Source: Synechococcus sp. BO 8801 (GTDB lineage: Bacteria > Cyanobacteriota > Cyanobacteriia > PCC-6307 > Cyanobiaceae). Taken from it: 64,000 nucleotides of DNA. Below, in pieces: positions 54,669 to 64,000 of the stretch; position 1 is the stretch's first letter; each line of letters begins with the position of its first letter. Below the pieces are notes generated by a model, which did no database searches, was not told the DNA's origin, and saw nothing but the letters and a program-made list of their open reading frames with translations. The stretch lies in contig NZ_NQKY01000009.1 of the NCBI RefSeq assembly GCF_002252675.1, positions 62,001-126,000 of the forward strand. The letters run 5' to 3'. The position numbers and the translations under genes were made by a program.

Positions 54669-56222
54669 ATGCCCGGAACCCTCGCCATCGACCTGGGCAG
54701 CAGCACCACCGTGGTTGCCTGGCAGGACCGCCAGGGACCCCCCGGTCTGCTGCCCCTGCCGCCCTACAGCTGCGGCGACCCCTGCGTGGTGCCCAGCCTG
54801 CTGTGGCTGGAGGCCCCCGACGCCGAACGGCCCCTGATCGGCCGGCAGGTGCTCGAGGCGGCCCTGGCCGATGGCGACCACCCCGGCCTCTGCCGGGACT
54901 TCAAGCGCCACATCGGAGCCCCGGCGACGGGCCCCTCGCCGGGCTGGCTCAGTGCCGAGCGGGCCGGTGCCCTGCTGCTGGAGGGGCTGTGGCGGGCCCT
55001 GCCGGCGGAGCTGGTGCCGGAGCGGCTGGTGCTCACCGCCCCGATCGAGACCTACCGGGGCTACCGGGCCTGGCTGGAGCGGGCCAGCCGCGACCTGGCG
55101 GTGCCCGAGCTGGCCCTTGTGGACGAGCCCACCGCCGCCGCCATCGGCGCCGGCCTGCCCCCCGGCAGCCGGGTGCTGGTGGTGGACATGGGCGGCGGCA
55201 CGATCGATCTCTCCCTGGTGGCCCTGGAGGGCGGCGAGGGGCGGGCGGCGCCGATCGCCCAGCTGCTGCGCTTCGCCGGCCGGGACCTGACCCGCAGCGG
55301 CCAGAGCCTGCGCTGCGCCCGGGTGATCGGCAAGGCGGGGGTTGCCCTGGGCGGGCGGGACATCGATCGCTGGATCGCGGCCCACCTCTGCCCGGACGGG
55401 CCCGCTGACGGCGCCCTGCTGCAGCTCGCCGAACGGATCAAGTGCCAGCTCAGCGAGGCCCCCGAAGCCCGGCAGATCCAGGCGACGGCCGGGTCCTTCC
55501 GGGAGCTGACCCTGAGCCGGCCGGCCCTCGAGCGGCTCCTGGAGGAGCGCGGCCTGCCCCAGCTGCTCGACGGTCTGCTGGAGGCGGTCCTGGCGGCCGC
55601 CCGCCGGGAGGGGCTGGGGCCGGGCGACATCGACGCCGTGCTGCCGGTGGGTGGCAGCAGCCGGATCCCCCTGATCCGGCGCTGGCTGGAGAGCCGCTGC
55701 CCCGGCGTGCCCCTGCGCGGCGAGCGGCCAGTGGAGGCCGTGGCCCTGGGGGCCCTGGCCCTGACCCCCGGCGTCCAGGTCCGGGACGTGCTGGCCCGTG
55801 GCGTCTCCCTGCGCTGCTGGGACCGGCGCAGCGCCGCCCACCGCTGGCATCCCCTGTTCGTGGCCGGCCAGAGCTGGCCGACGGAGCAGCCCCTGGAGCT
55901 GGTGCTGGCCTGCAGCCGGGACGGCCAGGAGGAGCTGGAACTGGTGCTGGGGGAGCCCCTGCCGGAGGAGCGGGCCGAGGTGGTCTTCGAGGCGGGGCTG
56001 CCGGTGCTGCGCGAGCGGCCGGCGGGGGCGGCCCCGGTGCGGCCCTGGTCCCCGTCGCCGCTGACCATCCCCCTGGCCTCCCCCGGTCAGCGCGGCGTCG
56101 ACCGGCTGCGGCTGCGTTTTTCCATCGACGCCCAGGCCCGGCTCCTGGTGGCATGGGACGACCTGGAGGCCCTCGCCGAGGGCGGCCGCAGGGAGCCGCT
56201 GCCCCTGGGCCCGGTGCGCTGA
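54669..56222 (+). CDS. Hsp70-like protein lacking the C-terminal lid
   Basis: 517-residue Hsp70/actin-fold ATPase. Phosphate 1 LAIDLGSSTTVVAW, phosphate 2 VVDMGGGTIDLSLV, the connecting LVDEPTAAAIGAG and the adenosine motif VLPVGGSSRIPLIRRW are all clear. After the ATPase domain only a short beta-like part remains (about residues 365-517), and the alpha-helical lid and acidic end of DnaK are missing. Not the main DnaK; a dedicated cyanobacterial Hsp70 of unknown client. A single-span protein follows. Confidence 0.88.
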   Translation: MPGTLAIDLGSSTTVVAWQDRQGPPGLLPLPPYSCGDPCVVPSLLWLEAPDAERPLIGRQVLEAALADGDHPGLCRDFKRHIGAPATGPSPGWLSAERAGALLLEGLWRALPAELVPERLVLTAPIETYRGYRAWLERASRDLAVPELALVDEPTAAAIGAGLPPGSRVLVVDMGGGTIDLSLVALEGGEGRAAPIAQLLRFAGRDLTRSGQSLRCARVIGKAGVALGGRDIDRWIAAHLCPDGPADGALLQLAERIKCQLSEAPEARQIQATAGSFRELTLSRPALERLLEERGLPQLLDGLLEAVLAAARREGLGPGDIDAVLPVGGSSRIPLIRRWLESRCPGVPLRGERPVEAVALGALALTPGVQVRDVLARGVSLRCWDRRSAAHRWHPLFVAGQSWPTEQPLELVLACSRDGQEELELVLGEPLPEERAEVVFEAGLPVLRERPAGAAPVRPWSPSPLTIPLASPGQRGVDRLRLRFSIDAQARLLVAWDDLEALAEGGRREPLPLGPVR

Positions 56223-56341
56223 GCGCCAGGGGAACCGCTGCGCTGGGCGCCACCGGGCCTGGCCGATCGCCGCCGTCGGCGGTGGACGCCGACCAGGCTG
56301 CCCCCGCGACCAGGCGCCGGTGGCCGCCGTTTCATACAACG

Positions 56342-57196
56342 GTGGAGAACCGTGCTCTCTCTCCCCCCTTGGCCCTCCGCCGGCACAGACTCCCGCGCTT
56401 CTGGCTGGCCATCACCCTGGGTTCGGTCGCCGCCGCCGTCGGCCTGGGTTACTGGTGGGAGCGCCAGCTGCCCGTGCGCCTGGAGCAGGCCTCCGCCACC
56501 GGCCGCCTCGACGACTGCCTCCGCTACAGCGAGCAGCTGGCGGCCCTCAGCTGGCTGCCCGGCCGCACCCCCTTCGACCGGGGCCGGTGCCTGCGGGCCA
56601 AGGCCGACCAGCTCTGGGGCCAGGAGGACTGGAGCGAGGCCCTGCGGCTGCAGCGCCAGGTGATCAACTCCAGGGCCGGCACCCCCTCCGACCGCGAACG
56701 GCTGGCGCGCTGGCAGCGCCAGCTGCGCCACCTGGCCAAAACCCGCTTCCAGGACGGCGATCTGCAGGGTGCCCTGGCGGCGCTCGCCCCCCTGGGGGAG
56801 GAGCGCAACGACGACGGCAGCGCCATGGGCGACGACCTGCAGGCGATCTGGAACCGCAACCGCTCCCAGCTGGAGCGGGCGACGCTCCTGGTGAAGCAGA
56901 AGCGCTGGTGGGAGGCCCTCGACAGCCTCAACCGCATCGACCACCCCTGGTGGCGCCAGCAGAGCGAGCCCCTGCGGCAGGAGGTGAAGAAGGGCCTCGA
57001 CCAGCTCCAGGGCAAGGACCGGGAGCACGACAGCCACGGTTCCCTGCCCCACACGGTGTCCGGGGAGAAGCTGGATGCCCTGGTGCAGCGCCGCATCAGC
57101 GCCGGCATGGACGAGTGGCAGGCCTTCCAGGAGGCCTGCAAGGAGCTGGGCGGACGGGTGGTGGAGGCCGGGCCGGAGAGCGCCTGCCAGCGCTGA
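56342..57196 (+). CDS. Single-span membrane protein with TPR-like domain
   Basis: 284 residues with a GTG start. One membrane helix near residues 19-37 (FWLAITLGSVAAAVGLGYWW), then a helical domain with repeated Leu/Trp/Arg motifs (SEALRLQRQVI, WWEALDSLNRIDHPWW). The C-terminal part has LDALVQRRISAGMDEWQAFQ. Lies 119 bases after the Hsp70-like gene on the same strand. Possibly its membrane partner (inference). No named family seen. Confidence 0.75.
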   Translation: MENRALSPPLALRRHRLPRFWLAITLGSVAAAVGLGYWWERQLPVRLEQASATGRLDDCLRYSEQLAALSWLPGRTPFDRGRCLRAKADQLWGQEDWSEALRLQRQVINSRAGTPSDRERLARWQRQLRHLAKTRFQDGDLQGALAALAPLGEERNDDGSAMGDDLQAIWNRNRSQLERATLLVKQKRWWEALDSLNRIDHPWWRQQSEPLRQEVKKGLDQLQGKDREHDSHGSLPHTVSGEKLDALVQRRISAGMDEWQAFQEACKELGGRVVEAGPESACQR

Positions 57197-57236
57197 GCCC
57201 CATGACAGGATGGCCGCTCAGAGCGTCCCGGTGGAC

Positions 57237-57455
57237 ATGCAGCCAGGTGATCAGGTCAGGGTGTGCCGCAGTGTGGTCGTCTACAACCACCCCCAACATC
57301 GGGGTGAGGCCTTTGACATGGAAGGGCAGCAGGGCGAGGTGTTCAACGTGCTGAACGACTGGAAGGGACGCCCGATCAGCCCGACCCTGCCCGTTGTGGT
57401 CGCCTTCGGCAAGTTCCGGGCCCACTTCCGCGAGGAAGAGCTCGCCACCGTCTGA
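57237..57455 (+). CDS. ftrV: Ferredoxin-thioredoxin reductase variable chain
   Basis: 72-residue SH3-like subunit of FTR, which passes electrons from ferredoxin to thioredoxin in light regulation. The pattern GDQVRVCRSVVVYNHPQHRG, GEVFNVLNDWKGRPISPTLP and FRAHFREEEL is diagnostic. ATG at 57237 matches homologue N-termini; an ATG at 57210 would add 9 residues. The catalytic chain is not in this window. Confidence 0.92.
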   Translation: MQPGDQVRVCRSVVVYNHPQHRGEAFDMEGQQGEVFNVLNDWKGRPISPTLPVVVAFGKFRAHFREEELATV

Positions 57456-57491
57456 CAGTCCCCGTCTGGGGCCGCTTCAGTCGCTCAGAAG

Positions 57492-58052
57492 TCAGTCGCG
57501 CAGTAGGTAGACCCCCTCCTCGCCATCGATGGCCTGGAGACAGAGCTGGATCGTCTCGTGGCGCGCGGTGGGCACCACCCGGCCGCAGAAGTCCGGCTGG
57601 ATCGGCAGTTCCCGGTGACCCCGGTCCACCATCACCAGCAGCCCCACCCGCCGCGGCCGTCCCCAGCCCTGCAGGGCCTCGAGGGCGGCGCGCACCGTGC
57701 GGCCGGTGAAGATGACGTCATCGACGAGCACCACCTGGCGCCCGTCCACCGGCACCGGCAGCTGGGTGGCCTCCACCAGACGGGTGCCCACCCGCTCCAG
57801 GTCGTCGCGGTGGAAGGTGGGGTCGAGGCTGCCGTGGGCGATCGGATGGCCGCAGATCGCCTCCAGCCGACCGGCCAGCACCCGTGCCAGGGCCACACCG
57901 CGGGTGGGGATGCCCAGCAGCACCAGGTCCCGGCTGTCGGCCACGGCCTCCAGCACCTGGGAGGCGAGCCGATCGAGGGTGCGTCCCAGATCCTGGGCGG
58001 AGAGCAGTTCCAGCCTGTCCGAGGGTCCCGTTCCGGCCTGAGTTCTGGCCAC
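57492..58052 (-). CDS. pyrR: Bifunctional pyrimidine regulator / uracil phosphoribosyltransferase
   Basis: 186-residue PyrR family protein with a GTG start. PRPP-binding loop VVLVDDVIFTGRTVRAALEAL and N-terminal ELLSAQDLGRTLDRLASQVLE. In Firmicutes PyrR attenuates pyr operons by RNA binding; in cyanobacteria the regulatory target is less clear and it may work as an enzyme. Divergent from gpmI with 91 bases between the starts. Confidence 0.92.
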   Translation of the reverse strand: MARTQAGTGPSDRLELLSAQDLGRTLDRLASQVLEAVADSRDLVLLGIPTRGVALARVLAGRLEAICGHPIAHGSLDPTFHRDDLERVGTRLVEATQLPVPVDGRQVVLVDDVIFTGRTVRAALEALQGWGRPRRVGLLVMVDRGHRELPIQPDFCGRVVPTARHETIQLCLQAIDGEEGVYLLRD

Positions 58053-58143
58053 AAAGCGTATGGCGTGTAACCAAAGCCTGACGCATCCGTGCCGGAAGAA
58101 GGTGATGTCTGGGGAGGGCTGTAGGTTGGCGTGGCGTTGAAAC

Positions 58144-59814
58144 GTGCAGATTTTCTCGCTGGTGAAAGCAGCTCCCTCCCAGAAGCAGTCCGCCAGCGGC
58201 ACCGGCGAACGCGTCTCCTGCGAGACGGCTGCTCCCGTCGCCCCCATGGTTCTGGCGATCCTCGATGGCTGGGGATACAGCCCGGAGACCGACCACAACG
58301 CCGTGCGGAAGGCCGACACACCGGTGATGGACGCCCTGTGGCACGCCTATCCCCACACCCTGATCGAAGCCAGCGGCGCCGCCGTGGGCCTGCCCGATCA
58401 CCAGATGGGCAATTCCGAGGTGGGGCACCTCACCATCGGCTCCGGCCGGATCATCCGCCAGGAGCTGGTGCGGATCGGCCAGGCGGTGCGCAGCGGCTCG
58501 ATCGCCGGCAACCAGGCCCTCAACGATCTGGGTGACACCCTGCTGGCCAGCGGCCGCCCCCTGCACCTGATCGGACTCTGCTCCGACGGCGGCGTCCATA
58601 GCCATGTCGAGCACCTCGGCGGCCTGCTGCGCTGGGCGGCCGGCCGCGGCCTCACCGACGTCCTGATCCACGTCGTCACCGATGGCCGCGACTCGGCTCC
58701 CCATGGGGGCCCGGGTTACCTGGCCCGCATCCAGGAGATGGTCGACGAGGCCGGCGTCGGCCGCATCGCCACCCTCTGCGGTCGCTACTGGGCCATGGAC
58801 CGCGACCAGCGCTGGGAGCGCACCCAGAAGGCCTACCGCCTGCTGACCGAGCCGTCCGAGATCTGCCCCTTCACGCCGGAGGAGGTGCTGCAGGGCTCCT
58901 ATGGCGCCGGCATCACCGATGAATTCCTCGAGCCGGTGCGCCTCAGCGAGGGGCTGCTGGAGAGCGGCGATGGGCTGGTCTGCTTCAATTTCCGCCCCGA
59001 CCGGGTGCGCCAGATCATCCGCGCCCTGGTCCTGCCGGAGTTCGATGGCTTCCCGCGGGAGTGGCTGGGCCCCCTCCATGTGGTCACCTTCACCCAGTAC
59101 GAGCAGGGCCTGCCCGTGCGGGTGGCCTTCCCGCCCGAATCCCTCGATGGCCTTCTGGGCCAGGTGGTCTCCGAGCACGGCCTGCGCCAGTTCCGCACCG
59201 CCGAGACCGAGAAGTACCCGCACGTCACGTACTTCATGAACGGCGGCATCGAGCAGGCTTTCCCCGGCGAAGACCGCCACCTGGTGCCCTCCCCCCGTGT
59301 CGCCACCTACGACCAGGCGCCGGCGATGTCGGCGGAGAAGCTCACCGACAGCTGCATCGCCGCCATCGGCAAGGGGATCTACTCCCTGGTGGTGATCAAC
59401 TACGCCAACCCCGACATGGTGGGCCACACCGGCCAGATGGAGGCCGCCACCGAAGCCATCGCCATGGTCGACCGCTGCGTGGGCCGGCTGGTGGAGGCCA
59501 CCACCCGCATGGGCGGCAGCCTGCTGATCACCGCCGACCACGGCAATGCCGAGGTGATGCAGGGCCCCGATGGCCTCCCCTGGACCGCCCACACCACCAA
59601 CCCGGTGCCGGTGATCCTGGTGGAGGGCGAGAAACGCAAGCTGCCGGGCCATGGCAACGACGTCACCCTGCGGGAACACGGCGGCCTGGCCGACATCGCC
59701 CCGACCCTGCTGGAGATCCTGGGTCTGCCCAAGCCCGCCCGCATGACCGGCACCTCCCTGGTGGTGCCCGCCTCGGTGCCCGCCGCCCGCATCCCCCAGA
59801 CCCTCGGCGCCTGA
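58144..59814 (+). CDS. gpmI: Cofactor-independent phosphoglycerate mutase
   Basis: Interconverts 3- and 2-phosphoglycerate. Mn-binding and catalytic motifs are complete: LAILDGWGY, the catalytic serine in [14 protein letters not shown] and [10 protein letters not shown]. Starts with GTG at 58144 give 556 residues, with about 33 residues of Ser/Ala-rich lead before the core. A GTG at 58162 or ATG at 58246 are alternatives. secG follows after 52 bases. Confidence 0.95.
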   Translation: MQIFSLVKAAPSQKQSASGTGERVSCETAAPVAPMVLAILDGWGYSPETDHNAVRKADTPVMDALWHAYPHTLIEASGAAVGLPDHQMGNSEVGHLTIGSGRIIRQELVRIGQAVRSGSIAGNQALNDLGDTLLASGRPLHLIGLCSDGGVHSHVEHLGGLLRWAAGRGLTDVLIHVVTDGRDSAPHGGPGYLARIQEMVDEAGVGRIATLCGRYWAMDRDQRWERTQKAYRLLTEPSEICPFTPEEVLQGSYGAGITDEFLEPVRLSEGLLESGDGLVCFNFRPDRVRQIIRALVLPEFDGFPREWLGPLHVVTFTQYEQGLPVRVAFPPESLDGLLGQVVSEHGLRQFRTAETEKYPHVTYFMNGGIEQAFPGEDRHLVPSPRVATYDQAPAMSAEKLTDSCIAAIGKGIYSLVVINYANPDMVGHTGQMEAATEAIAMVDRCVGRLVEATTRMGGSLLITADHGNAEVMQGPDGLPWTAHTTNPVPVILVEGEKRKLPGHGNDVTLREHGGLADIAPTLLEILGLPKPARMTGTSLVVPASVPAARIPQTLGA

Positions 59815-59866
59815 GGCTCCGGGCCTGCGGCGGCTAGGCTGGCCCAATGTTCAAGAACCAGGCCTG

Positions 59867-60097
59867 ATGGTAAAGAACATTGTGTCTTCGCTCTGGATGC
59901 TCAGCGGTGCGCTGCTGATCGTGAGCGTGCTGCTCCACAGCCCCAAGGGGGATGGCATGGGGGGCCTGGCCTCCAGCGGCGGCTCGATGTTCAGCAGCGC
60001 CCGCAGCGCCGAGAACACCCTCAACCGCATCACCTGGACCCTGCTCTCCCTGTTCCTGGGGCTGGCCGTGGTGCTGAGCGCCGGCTGGCTGGGCTGA
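59867..60097 (+). CDS. secG: Preprotein translocase subunit SecG
   Basis: 76-residue Sec channel accessory subunit with two membrane helices (WMLSGALLIVSVLLHS, WTLLSLFLGLAVVLSAGWL). The cytosolic Gly-rich loop GDGMGGLASSGGSMFSS is the family mark. Order gpmI-secG is common in cyanobacteria. Confidence 0.93.
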   Translation: MVKNIVSSLWMLSGALLIVSVLLHSPKGDGMGGLASSGGSMFSSARSAENTLNRITWTLLSLFLGLAVVLSAGWLG

Positions 60098-60102
60098 ACC
60101 CG

Positions 60103-60606
60103 ATGGACCGCCGCAACTTCCTCTCCAGCCTGCTGGCCCGGCTGGGGGCGCCCCTGGCGGGGCTGCTGCCCTTCCTGCCGTCCGGCCGGGCCCTGGCGGC
60201 GGCGAAGGCTGGTGACCCGGCCTGGCAGCTGAGCCCGGCCGAGTGGAAGAAGCGCCTCACTCCGGCGGCCTATGCCGTGCTGCGCGATGAGGGCACCGAG
60301 CGTCCCTTCAGCAGCCCGCTCAACAAGGAGAAGCGCAGCGGTACGTACGTGTGTGCCGGCTGCCGCCTGCCCCTCTTCAGTTCCAAGGCCAAGTTCGACT
60401 CGGGCACGGGCTGGCCCAGCTTCTGGCAACCCCTGCCCAACGCGGTGGCGACCAAAACCGACTTCAAGCTGATCCTGCCGCGCACCGAATACCACTGCCG
60501 CCGCTGCGGCGGCCACCAGGGCCATGTCTTCGACGACGGCCCCAAACCCACCGGCAAGCGCTACTGCAACAACGGCGTGGCCCTGGCCTTCGTGCCGGGG
60601 GGCTGA
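60103..60606 (+). CDS. msrB: Exported methionine-R-sulfoxide reductase MsrB
   Basis: 167-residue enzyme reducing the R-epimer of methionine sulfoxide. The N-terminus MDRRNFLSSLLARLG has a Tat-like twin arginine with a hydrophobic stretch and ALAAA end. Zinc cysteines are C84, C87, C132 and C135; the catalytic C155 is in RYCNNGVALAF. Only 5 bases after secG. With exported MsrA at 24 kb, both epimers could be repaired outside the cytoplasm (inference). Confidence 0.93.
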   Translation: MDRRNFLSSLLARLGAPLAGLLPFLPSGRALAAAKAGDPAWQLSPAEWKKRLTPAAYAVLRDEGTERPFSSPLNKEKRSGTYVCAGCRLPLFSSKAKFDSGTGWPSFWQPLPNAVATKTDFKLILPRTEYHCRRCGGHQGHVFDDGPKPTGKRYCNNGVALAFVPGG

Positions 60607-60627
60607 GGCTCAGGCGAAACGGGTCGG

Positions 60628-62226
60628 TCACTCCGCCCCCACCAGGGCGGCCTCCCTGGGGCTGACTGCGGCTACGGTCGGCGGCGGCAGCAGGGGATCG
60701 TGACCCAGCTGGGCTCCGAGGCGCTCGCGGGCCAGGAGGCGGTACTCCCAGAAGTGCTCTCCGGCGGCGCACAGGCTGAGGTAAAGCGCCAGCAGCCTGG
60801 GTTTTTGCCGCCCCATGTCCAGCAGCTGGCGCCAGAACTGGTTGCGGATGTCTGCCCGACGCACCCCCTGGCTCCAGACCAGCCGCACCATCAGCCGGAT
60901 GGCTTTGGCGAGGGGGTAGTTGATCTGCTGGGAGCAGTGGGGATTGGGGGTGATGGCGAGGCAGTGCCGCAGGCAGCGCTCCAGATAGGTGGCGGGCTCG
61001 TACATCCGCCAGAGGGCCTGCACATACTCGCGGCCGATATCCTCCGACGGCCGGGTGGGCACGAAGTTCATCAGGGTGTTCTGGTCGCCACACCAGCCAT
61101 CGGCATTCGTCAGCAACCTCCCCTCCTGCTCCAGCCGTGTCCACAGGGCCGTGTTCGGAAGCGCCTGAAGAATGCCCAGCATCGGCTGGGGGATGGCCGT
61201 TTCGGCGACGAACGCCTCGATGCGCTCGCCTGCCCCCGATCGTTCCCCATCGAAGCCGAGGATGAAACCGGCGTAGATGACCAGTCCCGCCGCGTTGATC
61301 GTCCGGCAGGCCTCCACGAGTGGATGGCGGGTGTTCTGCTGCTTGCGGGTGACTGCGAGACTGTCCTGATCGGGTGTCTCGATGCCCAGGAAGACCCCGA
61401 AAAAGCCGGCCTGGGCCATGAGCTCGAGAAGCTCGGGCTGCTCGGCCAGATTCACTGAGGCTTCGGTAAAGAAGTTGAAGGGGTAGCGATGCTCCCGCAT
61501 CCAGGGAATGAGGTCGCGGAGCAGACGTTTGACGTTGTGCTGATTGCCGATGAAGTTGTCGTCCACCATGAAGATGGAGCCCCGCCAGCCCAGGTCGCAG
61601 AGGGTCTGCAGTTCCGCCAGGAGCTGGTGGTTCTCCTTGGTCCGGGGCTTGCGCCCGTAGAGGTTGATGATGTCGCAGAACTCGCAGTTGAAGGGGCAAC
61701 CGCGTGAGAACTGCACCGCCATCATCAGGTAGGCCTCACGCTGCAGAAGGTCGTAGCGGGGTACGGGGCTGAGGCTCACATCGGGCTTCTCTGCGGCCCG
61801 GAATACACCATCCGGCTCCCCTAGTTCCAGGGCCGCCAGGAAGGCGGGAACGGTGATCTCGCCCTCATCCAGGATCAGATAGTCGGCACCTGATTGGAGC
61901 GCATGCTCCGGCAGGGAGGTGGGATAGGGGCCACCGACCGCCACCTTCTTCCCCATCCCCACCGCCTTGCGGATCAGATGGTGAAAGTCCTCGCGCTGCA
62001 CCATCATCGCCGAGACGATCACGAGGTCGCACCAGTGCCAGTCGGCCTCCGGCTCCTCGGCCACGTTCCTGTCGTGGAAGCGGAGGTTCCAATCCGGCGG
62101 CAGCAGGGAGGCCACCGTAAGGATGCCCAACGGCGGGATGAAGGCCTTCACCCCGGCCATCTCCAGGAACCGGTCGAACGACCAGAAGGTTTTCGGGAAG
62201 TGGGGATAGAGCAGGAGGGCGTTCAT
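60628..62226 (-). CDS. B12-binding radical SAM protein, DUF4070-type C-terminus
   Basis: 532 residues. The N-terminal B12-binding-like domain (about 1-140, LLLYPHFPKTFWSFDRF, PPLGILTVASLLPPDW) is followed by a radical SAM core with C177-x3-C181-x2-C184 in RGCPFNCEFCDI and a C-terminal DUF4070-like domain. This architecture is shared with hopanoid C-2 methylase HpnP and with many uncharacterised methylases. No hopanoid gene is nearby, so substrate is not assigned. ATG at 62226 follows a GTG codon. Confidence 0.9.
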   Translation of the reverse strand: MNALLLYPHFPKTFWSFDRFLEMAGVKAFIPPLGILTVASLLPPDWNLRFHDRNVAEEPEADWHWCDLVIVSAMMVQREDFHHLIRKAVGMGKKVAVGGPYPTSLPEHALQSGADYLILDEGEITVPAFLAALELGEPDGVFRAAEKPDVSLSPVPRYDLLQREAYLMMAVQFSRGCPFNCEFCDIINLYGRKPRTKENHQLLAELQTLCDLGWRGSIFMVDDNFIGNQHNVKRLLRDLIPWMREHRYPFNFFTEASVNLAEQPELLELMAQAGFFGVFLGIETPDQDSLAVTRKQQNTRHPLVEACRTINAAGLVIYAGFILGFDGERSGAGERIEAFVAETAIPQPMLGILQALPNTALWTRLEQEGRLLTNADGWCGDQNTLMNFVPTRPSEDIGREYVQALWRMYEPATYLERCLRHCLAITPNPHCSQQINYPLAKAIRLMVRLVWSQGVRRADIRNQFWRQLLDMGRQKPRLLALYLSLCAAGEHFWEYRLLARERLGAQLGHDPLLPPPTVAAVSPREAALVGAE

Positions 62227-62493
62227 CACATCTGCAGCACGATGGCAATGGCACGGCCGCGGGTGCCGGTCCGATCCTTCCTATCGAACGTAGGCAGCCG
62301 GAGAAGAATCACGCTGCCGCCACACATTTCTTGCGTCCGCTCACCGGCCGGTCGCTGGAGCGGAAGCGGCGATTTCTGGCCGTCCTGCCTGATTCAAATC
62401 TGCGCCGTGATTGCAGCCGTTCTACGGCGGATTCCCAGCACTCCGGTCGCGCTCATCATCGTTGGGACGGACACGACGCCAAAACACGACGCC
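62227..62493. other. Gap between groL terminator and radical SAM gene
   Basis: 267 bases without a gene. It contains a short near-direct repeat ACGACGCCAAAA / ACGACGCCAAAA at 62472-62497 next to the terminator. It probably holds the promoter of the radical SAM gene. Nothing else recognised. Confidence 0.5.
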
Positions 62494-62520
62494 AAAAAAA
62501 AGCGCCCCCGCAGGGGCGCT
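62494..62520 (-). terminator. Intrinsic terminator after groL
   Basis: On the minus strand AGCGCCCC and GGGGCGCT (62501-62520) form a perfect 8-base stem with a 4-base loop, followed by seven or more T. It lies 50 bases past the groL stop. A textbook terminator. Confidence 0.93.
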
Positions 62521-62569
62521 TGGTGCTGAAGGCGAAGGATCGGAGATCCGACGCTGATCGCAGAGGCGA

Positions 62570-64000
<1,431 letters not shown>

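Overview
The window reads as a continuous stretch of core chromosome from a GC-rich picocyanobacterium, most likely of the Cyanobium / freshwater Synechococcus type (inference). The evidence is its gene content: psbV, a photosystem II S4-domain protein, plant-type and FdC2-like ferredoxins, ferredoxin-thioredoxin reductase variable chain, the histidine kinase nblS, a complete kaiABC clock cluster, lipid A genes and many proteins known only from cyanobacteria (DUF1825, DUF1818, DUF2811, DUF3326, DUF4336). Coding density is very high. Gene starts often overlap the preceding stop (ATGA, GTGA, TTGA, TGATG, TAGTG), and GTG or TTG starts are common. I found no insertion sequence, prophage, integrase, CRISPR array or rRNA; one tRNA gene is present.

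Layout. 1-4.1 kb: ATP synthase genes b', b, delta, alpha and gamma, with the upstream part of the operon off the left edge. 4.1-8.5 kb (minus strand): PPC/DUF296 protein, HD-GYP protein, alkyltransferase-like protein, MDR oxidoreductase, DUF4336 protein and a methyltransferase. 8.6-11 kb: a compact plus-strand cluster of a 2OG-Fe(II) oxygenase-like protein, an FdC2-like ferredoxin, a 69-residue protein and DUF3326. 11-15.7 kb: DUF1993, type II peroxiredoxin, a membrane protein and a GGDEF-EAL protein. 15.7-19.5 kb (minus): pyrF, tyrS, an amine oxidase and DUF1825. 19.7-23.7 kb (plus): LuxR-type regulator, HhH protein, GIY-YIG-like protein, pepA and a small membrane protein. 23.7-32.5 kb (minus): an envelope operon (unknown secreted protein, purC, bamA, lpxC, fabZ, lpxA, lpxB, msrA). 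32.6-36 kb: purD overlapping nblS. 36-39 kb (minus): kaiA-kaiB-kaiC, divergent from rplU-rpmA. 39.8-46 kb: a queuosine-precursor transporter, truB, yebC, nagB, a SpoIID/LytB protein, rnz and psbV. 46-49.7 kb (minus): serA, prmA, petF and an unknown protein. 49.8-53.3 kb: unknown membrane protein, PSII S4 protein, tRNA-Val(GAC), murD and an EVE protein. 53.3-54.6 kb (minus): DUF2811, then rpoZ-DUF1818. 54.7-60.6 kb: truncated Hsp70-like protein, anchored unknown protein, ftrV, pyrR (minus), gpmI, secG and msrB. 60.6-64 kb (minus): a B12-binding radical SAM protein and the C-terminal 476 codons of groL, cut by the right edge.

How it fits together: several blocks are functional units. These are the F1Fo ATP synthase, lipid A and outer-membrane assembly, the circadian oscillator next to the NblS stress kinase, and redox proteins (two ferredoxins, FTR, peroxiredoxin, and exported MsrA and MsrB). 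Most of the window is ordinary core genome, and I do not see a clear new defence or mobile system. The items most worth a second look are a 14-G homopolymer inside a conserved prmA motif, a petF terminator touching the start codon of the next gene, a hairpin against the rpoZ start codon, a two-gene GIY-YIG/HhH module, and the oxygenase-ferredoxin-DUF3326 cluster.
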